This document shows, in pieces, positions 7,301-12,175 of a stretch of 12,624 bases of DNA. A program made the position numbers and the translations under genes. Position 1 is the stretch's first letter. Every line of letters starts with the position of its first letter. The stretch covers positions 4,278 to 16,901 of the forward strand of contig DMNR01000466.1 of the NCBI GenBank assembly GCA_003452655.1, written 5' to 3'. The DNA is from Actinomycetota bacterium. Its GTDB lineage: Bacteria > Actinomycetota > Actinomycetes > S36-B12 > UBA10799. Below the pieces are notes generated by a model. That model saw nothing but the letters and a program-made list of their open reading frames with translations. It did not search any database and was not told where the DNA came from.

Positions 7301-7326
7301 TTCGTTCACCCGTTTGGGTGAACGAA
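7301..7326. repeat. Second hairpin before the secreted-protein gene
   Basis: TTCGTTCACCC (7301-7311) pairs perfectly with GGGTGAACGAA (7316-7326) around a 4-base GTTT loop. It lies between the ppdK terminator and the Shine-Dalgarno of the next gene. It may be a second terminator, an operator, or a 5' leader structure. Confidence 0.6.
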
Positions 7327-7380
7327 GCGCTGGGTACTACCTCGTCGAGCGGATCAACATCCACCAAGATCCACCGAAAC

Positions 7381-7386
7381 GAGGAG
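7381..7386 (+). promoter_or_regulatory. Ribosome binding site of the secreted protein at 7392
   Basis: GAGGAG five bases before ATG 7392; it decides this start over the longer open frame that begins upstream inside the hairpin region. Confidence 0.7.
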
Positions 7387-7391
7387 CCATC

Positions 7392-7820
7392 ATGAACCGC
7401 AAAATGACTGCAACTGCTGCACTTGTCGCTGGACTAGCCCTCACGCTGACGCCCGCTGTGGCGATGGCCGCAACACCCACCGACGCTGTTACCTCCGCCA
7501 CTACGACGACAGTCGGAGCGATCAGCAAGCCGACCGCAACGCTGGTTAATCACGCGCCGTACGGCATGGTCTACCAACTCAAGGGCACGGTGTCCGGTAC
7601 GCATGCTGGTGACACTGTCCGAGTTCTCAACGCCAACAACCAACCTGCCGCAGGATTCACGCCCTTCAAGATCGGATCGCCGATCACTTCCTACACGGTC
7701 TACTACAACCCAGGTTCACTCGCCGGTCAGTACAAGGTTCAGATCGGCAATCAGATCTCTGCGGGCGTCGCGCTGAACGTGATCCCAGCTGTCGCTGCTC
7801 GTGCCGACGGCGGCCGATAA
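7392..7820 (+). CDS. Secreted protein of unknown function
   Basis: 142 residues. A textbook Sec signal peptide (MNRKMTATAALVAGLALTLT, then PAVAMA) should be cut after AMA at about 26. The mature part begins with a Thr/Ala-rich stretch (28-45) and continues with alternating hydrophobic, Tyr- and Thr-rich segments such as YQLKGTVSG, VRVLNANN, TSYTVYYNPGSLAGQYKVQIG and ISAGVALNV, which look like beta strands of a small sandwich (Ig-like or similar). Seven-residue motifs like this resemble surface or wall-associated domains, but I do not recognise a family. No cysteines, lipobox or LPXTG anchor is visible, so release into the medium or loose wall association is likely. It is monocistronic: hairpins on both sides, and it converges on the GH25 gene. 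Confidence 0.8.
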   Translation: MNRKMTATAALVAGLALTLTPAVAMAATPTDAVTSATTTTVGAISKPTATLVNHAPYGMVYQLKGTVSGTHAGDTVRVLNANNQPAAGFTPFKIGSPITSYTVYYNPGSLAGQYKVQIGNQISAGVALNVIPAVAARADGGR

Positions 7821-7842
7821 GCCGGGGGGACGACACCGGCCG

Positions 7843-7895
7843 CAACGCAAGCGGGCTGGTCTGAGGTTTACACCTCGGGCCAGCCCGCTTCGTTG
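7843..7895. terminator. Strong two-way terminator between convergent genes
   Basis: CAACG-C-AAGCGGGCTGG...GAGGT on the left pairs with ACCTC...CCAGCCCGCTTCGTTG on the right, with a short loop and one small internal mismatch. It fills the gap between the secreted-protein stop (7820) and the GH25 stop (7897). A smaller GCCGG/CCGGC hairpin precedes it at 7821-7840. Confidence 0.85.
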
Positions 7896-7896
7896 T

Positions 7897-8805
7897 TCAC
7901 TTCGACTGCGGAAGCGGAGCCACGGGGGGCAGCGCAGGCAGCCCTGCTGCCTTGCGTAGCGATTCGTTTGAGCCCTTCCAAACATTGGCGTCGGTTCCGC
8001 CCTTGATGCCTGGAACCTTGGCGCGGTCGGTGTACTGCCACCACGACCACTTCCAGCCCCTGATCGCCGGCTGTGCACCGTAGCCCGACGCCCACAGGCG
8101 GTAACCCTTCTTCGCGAACTTGGTGGAGTTGCCGGTCTTTGGTCCCCACCACCAACTTCCTGTGTAGATGACCATTCGCTTGTTCGGCAATCCGGTGAGC
8201 CTTTGGACCTCTTTGGTCCACCGATTGATCCACTTGACGATCGCCTTCTTCTTTTTCTTTCCGGTCTTTCCCTCAGCGTCGAGCACGGCAAAGTCTCCAG
8301 CAGCTCGGAAGCCGCCGGCGGAGTTCACGTAATCAACGAAGTATCGAGCGTCGAGCACCGGGTTCTTTGTGAAGTCACCGAAGTCGTAAACGCCTCGAAT
8401 CAGTCCGGCCGCCGCCATCCCTTGCCAATTGCCAGCGAAGAAGGGATCGCGATACGTGCCTTGGGTCGCCTTCGTGAATGCGAAGCGAACAGTGCGTGGT
8501 GCTGGCACCTGGCCTTCGCGCAGCGGTGGATTGGCGACCGTCGGCCAGTCGATCAGACCCTCCCAGTTCGACACGTCGACACCAAACGTGGGTGTGGTGC
8601 CGCCGGGTGTGGGCCAGGACGGGTCAAGAAGCGCGCGTTGCACTGGGAACTGTGAGTCGTCTCTGCGCACATATTGCGGGGCCTTCGAGACCATCGAGGC
8701 CGGGGGCGTTGGGGGAAGCTCAGCAATCAACACCTGTGGCACGTTAGCCGCGAAATCTCCATAGGTCGCGCTTATCGGGCCCCAGCGGCGACGTGCCGCC
8801 AACAT
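7897..8805 (-). CDS. GH25 family lysozyme-like glycoside hydrolase
   Basis: 302 residues from ATG 8805. The GH25 (Chalaropsis/Cpl-1 type) muramidase fold is clear: FGVDVSNWEGLIDW (74-87) with the first conserved Asp77, FAFTKATQG (108-116), AAGLIRGVYDFGDF, the catalytic D-x-E in VLDAEG (Asp176, Glu178), MVIYTGSWWWG, LWASGYG, and WSWWQYTDRAKVPGIKGG (254-271) near the end. Such enzymes cut the MurNAc-GlcNAc bond of peptidoglycan. Odd points: a run of five lysines right after the active site (183-187), and no recognisable signal peptide or wall-binding repeat, although the substrate is outside the membrane. The start is uncertain: GTG 8733 lies seven bases after a TAACGT hexamer, the same geometry as ppdK, and would give 278 residues. 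Export could be non-classical, or the enzyme may be a lysis or cytosolic form. Confidence 0.85.
   Translation of the reverse strand: MLAARRRWGPISATYGDFAANVPQVLIAELPPTPPASMVSKAPQYVRRDDSQFPVQRALLDPSWPTPGGTTPTFGVDVSNWEGLIDWPTVANPPLREGQVPAPRTVRFAFTKATQGTYRDPFFAGNWQGMAAAGLIRGVYDFGDFTKNPVLDARYFVDYVNSAGGFRAAGDFAVLDAEGKTGKKKKKAIVKWINRWTKEVQRLTGLPNKRMVIYTGSWWWGPKTGNSTKFAKKGYRLWASGYGAQPAIRGWKWSWWQYTDRAKVPGIKGGTDANVWKGSNESLRKAAGLPALPPVAPLPQSK
8741..8746 (-). promoter_or_regulatory. Putative -10 element inside the annotated GH25 start region
   Basis: Minus-strand TAACGT lies seven bases before GTG 8733, an in-frame alternative start. It matches TANNNT, as at ppdK. If used, the N-terminal 24 residues shown for this gene are not translated. 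Confidence 0.35.
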
Positions 8806-8910
8806 TTGGATGTTCGTTTACCAAGGGCGGGGTTCACCGTGGGTTGGACCACTCCGGGTCGGGTCAGGCGTAGGCTCGAAGTTTCGCTTGCAGTGCTGAT
8901 GGCAAGTGGG

Positions 8911-8916
8911 CACGAT
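8911..8916 (+). promoter_or_regulatory. Putative -10 element for leaderless DUF2277 gene
   Basis: CACGAT lies six bases before ATG 8923, with A2 and T6 as in TANNNT; no Shine-Dalgarno is seen at this start. Confidence 0.4.
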
Positions 8917-8922
8917 GGACTC

Positions 8923-9153
8923 ATGTGCCGAAGTATCAAGACCCTGCGTCCCCCATATACCGACGATGCCGGCGAATCTGAGTATCACGCCGCTGCCCTC
9001 CAATACGTGCGGAAGGTCAGTGGGTTTAGGGCGCCATCAGCCAAGAACCAGGCCGTGTTCGATGAGGCAGTCGAGCGGATCGCTGCTGCCACTGCCGAGC
9101 TCATGGCGGACCTTCAGTTGCCGAAGACTCACTCGCACGCAGTCACACCTTAG
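8923..9153 (+). CDS. DUF2277 family small protein
   Basis: 76 residues beginning MCRSIKTLRPPYTDD and containing AALQYVRKVSGFRAPSAKNQ and FDEAVERIAAATAELM. This is the full length and near-consensus sequence of DUF2277, a small soluble family widespread in Actinomycetota and some other bacteria, with no function I can state. The N-terminal MCRSIK and the YVRKVSGFRAPS block are the hallmark. The conserved Cys2 directly after the start could bind metal or be modified, which is inference. The start is fixed by the family N-terminus; the reading frame is open much further upstream but that part is not coding. It is the first gene of an operon: its stop is 12 bases before the PPK2 start. The promoter must lie in the region shared with the divergent GH25 gene. 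Confidence 0.9.
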   Translation: MCRSIKTLRPPYTDDAGESEYHAAALQYVRKVSGFRAPSAKNQAVFDEAVERIAAATAELMADLQLPKTHSHAVTP

Positions 9154-9158
9154 AAGGG
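9154..9158 (+). promoter_or_regulatory. Ribosome binding site of PPK2
   Basis: AAGGG directly after the DUF2277 stop codon, seven bases before ATG 9166; supports translation as the second gene of an operon. Confidence 0.65.
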
Positions 9159-9165
9159 TCGAGTC

Positions 9166-10068
9166 ATGGTGCTTGCCAAGAAGACACTGGATCAATTGAA
9201 GATCTCCCCCGGTGAACGCGTTCGATTGGCCGAGCACGATCCGGCCTGGCTTCCGGACAAGGTGCGCAAACTCCCGCCCGACGCGCGCAAGACGTTGGGC
9301 AAGGAGTTGCTGCGAGCGAGTCGCGAGGGTCTCGCCCAAGCCCAGGAACTGCTGTACGCCGATGACCGCTGGTCATTGCTTGTTGTATTCCAAGCGATGG
9401 ATGCGGCCGGCAAGGACAGCACGATCAAACACGTGATGTCAGGGGTCAATCCGCAGGGATGTTCGGTCACGTCCTTCAAGCAGCCGAGCGCGCAAGACCT
9501 TGACCATAATTTCTTGTGGCGCACGTGGAAGGCCGTTCCCGCTCGTGGACAGATCGGGATCTTCAATCGTTCGCACTACGAGGAGGTCTTGGTCGTCAAG
9601 GTTCACCCTGAATTGCTTGACGCGCAGCGGATTCCCGACGTCAAGGTCAACAAGGCATTCTGGCAGCGGCGCTATGACGACATCAACGACTTCGAATCGC
9701 ACCTAGCCCGCAACGGGACGAAGATTCTGAAGTTCTTCCTCAATGTCTCGAAGGATGAGCAGCGGCAGCGGTTCCTGGACCGTATCGAGGACCCCGCGAA
9801 GCACTGGAAGTTCAGTCAAGCCGACCTTGTCGAGCGGGAGTTATGGAACGACTATCAGCAGGCGTACCAGGATGCGATCGCTGCGACGTCGACAGCGGCG
9901 GCGCCTTGGTACGTAATCCCGGCGGATCGCAAGTGGGCGATGAGAGCGGTGGTGGCCGACATCATCACCACGACGATCCAAGGCATGGACCTTCACTACC
10001 CAACCCTGAGCGCAGCGGACGAGAAGCGTCTCGCCGACGCGAAGGTTGCCCTCACCGCGCAGGGGTAG
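9166..10068 (+). CDS. ppk2: PPK2 family polyphosphate kinase (class III-like)
   Basis: 300 residues. PPK2 enzymes pass phosphate between inorganic polyphosphate and nucleotides. Visible motifs: Walker A AMDAAGKDSTIKHV (77-90), then NPQGCSVTSFKQPS, HNFLWRTWKAVPARGQIGIF and Walker B FNRSHYEEVLVVKVHPELL (133-151), plus the lid region DRIEDPAKHWKFSQADL (205-221). The FNRSHYE(E/D)VLVVxVH form and the long N-terminal part recall class III enzymes, which phosphorylate both AMP and ADP using polyphosphate; class I enzymes usually read FDRSWYNRAGVE here. It is cytosolic and single-domain. It is translated from a Shine-Dalgarno sequence 12 bases after the DUF2277 stop, so the two genes are co-transcribed. 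A long inverted repeat follows the stop. The class call is from motif memory, not alignment. Confidence 0.93.
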   Translation: MVLAKKTLDQLKISPGERVRLAEHDPAWLPDKVRKLPPDARKTLGKELLRASREGLAQAQELLYADDRWSLLVVFQAMDAAGKDSTIKHVMSGVNPQGCSVTSFKQPSAQDLDHNFLWRTWKAVPARGQIGIFNRSHYEEVLVVKVHPELLDAQRIPDVKVNKAFWQRRYDDINDFESHLARNGTKILKFFLNVSKDEQRQRFLDRIEDPAKHWKFSQADLVERELWNDYQQAYQDAIAATSTAAAPWYVIPADRKWAMRAVVADIITTTIQGMDLHYPTLSAADEKRLADAKVALTAQG

Positions 10069-10101
10069 GCGATCCTTCCGTTCGACCCCTGCTCGCTCTC
10101 G

Positions 10102-10178
10102 TTGCGCAGATCCCCACCGTGTTGCCCTTTTTGGGGGCAAATCCGGGCCAAAAAGGGCAACACGGCGGGGATCTGCAA
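10102..10178. repeat. Long near-perfect inverted repeat, possible two-way terminator
   Basis: The left arm 10102-10134 and right arm 10148-10178 pair over about 31 bases with one mismatched or G-T type position (CCCCACC versus GGCGGGG) and a 2-base bulge, around a 13-base loop. The arms carry an AGATCCCC block and a GTTGCCCTTTTT block. It lies between the convergent ppk2 and lipoprotein genes and could end both transcripts, but the T-run is inside the stem rather than after it, and the arms are longer than a normal terminator. A dispersed palindromic (REP/MITE-like) element is an alternative. Confidence 0.75.
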
Positions 10179-10201
10179 CAAAGGGCTGGCGAACGGCAAG
10201 G

Positions 10202-10723
10202 CTACTTCGCGGGAATCGTGATGACGACCGTGAGTTGCCAAGCCTGATCGGCGGACTTTGCGGTGACGGTCATCGGCAGCGGTTTCACTGCGCCGTCTGA
10301 AGCAGCGCTGTAGTCGTAGTAGCCGATGAACGGCGCTTGAAGGGTGATCGACTGCCCGTCGACCGGCGAGAGTTGAAGCGCGAAGTAGCCCTTGGATTGG
10401 TACTGCGGGATCGATACTCCGGCCCTAACCTGTTGTGAGGGACTGCCGTCGCCAACGAATTTCGTGGCGGTCGATTTGAAGCTCGTCGTGTAGGGCTGGC
10501 CAAGGCTCGTCGAGCCCATGGACTTTTGTGCCCAATCCGCGCTTTGGCCCATTGCACTATCGAAGATGCTGATTTCGGTGGGTCCCCCCGGCAGCCGACG
10601 ACCTGGATCGGCGATGCTGGCTGAGAACTCGTTGGTGATTAAGACCGTTCCGCAGCTGGTCGTGCCCAGGGTGATCGCAAGCAAACAAGCGGCAGTCACC
10701 AATCCGCGCCGAAGGACGTGCAT
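10202..10723 (-). CDS. Putative secreted lipoprotein of unknown function
   Basis: 173 residues. The N-terminus MHVLRRGLVTAACLLAITLG followed by TTSCG is a positively charged hydrophobic signal ending in a lipobox-like TTSC; Cys24 would be lipidated and become the first residue of the mature protein on the outer face of the membrane. The -3 Thr is not the usual Leu, so the call is moderate. The mature part is rich in Ser, Thr, Gly and aromatic residues, with likely beta strands (YFALQLSPVDG, SITLQAPFIGYYDYSAASDG, PLPMTVTAKSA, WQLTVVITIP), and no catalytic motif I recognise. It resembles small actinobacterial surface lipoproteins in general shape only. ATG 10723 is preceded by TACGCT with exactly six bases between, so the transcript is probably leaderless. 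It is divergent from the NTF2-like gene with 64 bases between. Confidence 0.75.
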   Translation of the reverse strand: MHVLRRGLVTAACLLAITLGTTSCGTVLITNEFSASIADPGRRLPGGPTEISIFDSAMGQSADWAQKSMGSTSLGQPYTTSFKSTATKFVGDGSPSQQVRAGVSIPQYQSKGYFALQLSPVDGQSITLQAPFIGYYDYSAASDGAVKPLPMTVTAKSADQAWQLTVVITIPAK

Positions 10724-10729
10724 GACCGC

Positions 10730-10735
10730 AGCGTA
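10730..10735 (-). promoter_or_regulatory. Putative -10 element for leaderless lipoprotein gene
   Basis: Minus-strand TACGCT, six bases before ATG 10723, a full match to TANNNT. Confidence 0.5.
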
Positions 10736-10775
10736 GTTGTCGACCGTCGCGGCATGGCTGCTCGGGATTCGCGAT

Positions 10776-10781
10776 TAGGCT
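10776..10781 (+). promoter_or_regulatory. Putative -10 element for leaderless NTF2-like gene
   Basis: TAGGCT, six bases before ATG 10788, a full match to TANNNT; no Shine-Dalgarno precedes the ATG. Confidence 0.5.
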
Positions 10782-10787
10782 GGCGCC

Positions 10788-11225
10788 ATGACGGATGAAG
10801 CACGCACCGCGCCCGAATCAGGTACAGCCGCCGGACTGGCCCGCTGGCATGAGCTGGTGCGCAGCCGCGATCCACTTGGGCTCACCGACCTGCTTGCCGA
10901 CGAGGTTGTCTTCCGCTCGCCGATCGTCCACACACCTCAGGTTGGCAAAGCTCGCACGACGATGTACCTCACCGGAGCGCTGCACGTGCTCGGCAACGAC
11001 GACTTCACCTACGTTCGCGAGGTTGTGGACACCCCCAACGCCGTGCTCGAGTTCACGACAACGATCGATGGCATCGAAGTCAACGGTGTGGACATGATCG
11101 AATTCAACGACGCCGGGAAGATCGTCGACTTCAAGGTCATGCTTCGTCCGATGAAGGGCATCCAAGTCGTCGGCCAGAAGATGGTTGAGATGCTTGAGGC
11201 TCTCAAGTCAGGCCAGCCCAGCTAA
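10788..11225 (+). CDS. NTF2-like / SnoaL-like fold protein
   Basis: 145 residues, the usual size of a single NTF2-like (cystatin-like cone) domain. The pattern is typical: an N-terminal helix (AAGLARWHELVRSRDPLGLTDLL), then ADEVVFRSPIVHTPQVGKA, a middle helix (TTMYLTGALHVLG), and three or four strands with alternating residues (FTYVREVVD, AVLEFTTTIDGIEVNGVDMI, FNDAGKIVDFKVMLRP). These proteins act as small-molecule isomerases, hydrolases or binding modules; the substrate cannot be told. The 'F.SP' motif in the pocket region and the D/E in VDMIEFND are conserved in SnoaL-like groups, but I cannot point to a catalytic dyad with confidence. It is cytosolic, appears leaderless, and ends at TAA 11223-11225. 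Confidence 0.8.
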   Translation: MTDEARTAPESGTAAGLARWHELVRSRDPLGLTDLLADEVVFRSPIVHTPQVGKARTTMYLTGALHVLGNDDFTYVREVVDTPNAVLEFTTTIDGIEVNGVDMIEFNDAGKIVDFKVMLRPMKGIQVVGQKMVEMLEALKSGQPS

Positions 11226-11228
11226 TCG

Positions 11229-11240
11229 ACCGAATTCGGT
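11229..11240. repeat. 12-bp perfect palindrome ACCGAATTCGGT
   Basis: Lies three bases after the NTF2-like stop codon. It may be a regulator site for the fructosamine kinase gene or the base of a weak terminator; nothing decides between them. Confidence 0.45.
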
Positions 11241-11246
11241 TATGTC

Positions 11247-11272
11247 ATTGGTCGTCGCGTTACGACTCCAAT
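11247..11272 (+). terminator. Possible weak terminator after the NTF2-like gene
   Basis: ATTGG-TCGT pairs with ACGA-CTCCAAT, with a 2-base bulge and a loop of about 6 bases. No T-run follows. Together with the preceding palindrome it fills the gap before the fructosamine kinase gene. Confidence 0.35.
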
Positions 11273-11323
11273 AAATGCATGTTTCCGTGGTCACAAACGC
11301 CGATTCCGGTGCTTTGATGAGTC

Positions 11324-12130
11324 ATGCCCACATCGAACTTCCGCAAGGTGCGCCCTGGCGCCGGGGCGATGTACTACGCGGCCGAAGCCGCGGGGCTCGA
11401 GTGGCTCAGGGTGGAGTCAGGGCCGCCCATCCCGGAGGTCATCTCAGTTGGGCAGGCGGCATTGGAGATCGAGCGCATCAGCGAGTCAAGCCCGTCCAGC
11501 GCTGCGGCTGAGGCGTTCGGGGCCGCCTTGGCCGCCATGCATAACACGGGTGCTGACGCATTCGGCGTCGGTCCGCCCACGGCTCCCGGATCAGGGTGGA
11601 TCGCCGATGTCCCCATGCCATACGGGACGTTTGACTCCTTCGGCCCGATGTACGCGGAGTTGCGGATCCGCCCGTACCTCAAACTTGCGCGCGAAGTCGA
11701 GGCGTTCACTGCCGACGAGTTCGCGGTCTTCGAGCAACTGTGCGACCGGCTGTTGGGTGATGACCCGTCCCTCGTTGGACCAGGTGAGCCGCCGGCGAGG
11801 ATCCACGGGGACCTTTGGAGCGGCAACCTGCTGTGGGCACCAGACCGAGACGGTAATCCTGCGGTTTGGCTGGTGGATCCCGCTGCGTATGGAGGACATC
11901 GCGAGACAGACTTGGCCATGCTCGCCCTGTTCGGCGCACCGCAGTTCGATCGAATTGTGGGTGCCTATTGCGACGTCAATCCATTGGCCGACGGATGGCG
12001 AACCCGCATTCCGCTGCATCAGGTCTATCCACTCTTGGTTCACACTGTGCTGTTCGGCGGCGGGTACGCGGGGCAGGCGGTCGTTGCGACCCACTCCGCT
12101 CTCGGCATCCCCAGCCCCCTCTCCTCTTGA
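11324..12130 (+). CDS. Fructosamine kinase family protein
   Basis: 268 residues, close to the size of bacterial fructosamine-3-kinase relatives. These cytosolic kinases phosphorylate sugars attached to lysine (ketosamines), which makes the adduct fall off and repairs glycated proteins. Visible features: the N-terminal FRKVRPGAGAMYYAAEAAGLEWLR with the short ATP-lobe pattern, AALAAMHN, the catalytic-loop IHGDLWSGNLLW (160-171, catalytic Asp163) and the metal-binding LVDPAAYGGHRETDLAML (183-200, Asp185), both close to family consensus, then ALFGAPQFDR and the C-terminal helix with YPLLVHTVLFGGGYAG. ATG 11324 matches the family N-terminus; an ATG at 11317 is out of frame. There is no good Shine-Dalgarno. 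It precedes fumC on the same strand with 45 bases between, so co-transcription is possible. Confidence 0.9.
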   Translation: MPTSNFRKVRPGAGAMYYAAEAAGLEWLRVESGPPIPEVISVGQAALEIERISESSPSSAAAEAFGAALAAMHNTGADAFGVGPPTAPGSGWIADVPMPYGTFDSFGPMYAELRIRPYLKLAREVEAFTADEFAVFEQLCDRLLGDDPSLVGPGEPPARIHGDLWSGNLLWAPDRDGNPAVWLVDPAAYGGHRETDLAMLALFGAPQFDRIVGAYCDVNPLADGWRTRIPLHQVYPLLVHTVLFGGGYAGQAVVATHSALGIPSPLSS

Positions 12131-12137
12131 CTCACCC

Positions 12138-12168
12138 CCTCCCCTTCGTTGAGTGTGAGGAAGGGAGG
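12138..12168 (+). promoter_or_regulatory. fumC ribosome binding site and overlapping hairpin
   Basis: AGGGAGG (12162-12168) is a strong Shine-Dalgarno seven bases before ATG 12176. The upstream CCTCCCCTTC (12138-12147) can pair with GAAGGGAGG (12160-12168), one C bulged, which would hide this site in a stem. The pairing may be real control or a by-product of purine/pyrimidine-rich sequence. Confidence 0.45.
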
Positions 12169-12175
12169 TTCGGTC

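Noticed and set aside
8215..8275. Poly-pyrimidine stretch in the GH25 gene considered as a slippage or phase-variation tract
   Set aside because: It is built of lysine codons of mixed AAG/AAA type, with no homopolymer long enough to suggest slippage.
8674..8922. Upstream extension of the DUF2277 frame
   Set aside because: The family starts at MCRSIK; the extra residues are antisense to the GH25 gene.
11275..11511. Alternative frame starting ATG 11275 before the fructosamine kinase
   Set aside because: It runs out of frame through the conserved N-terminus of the kinase and has no motif.
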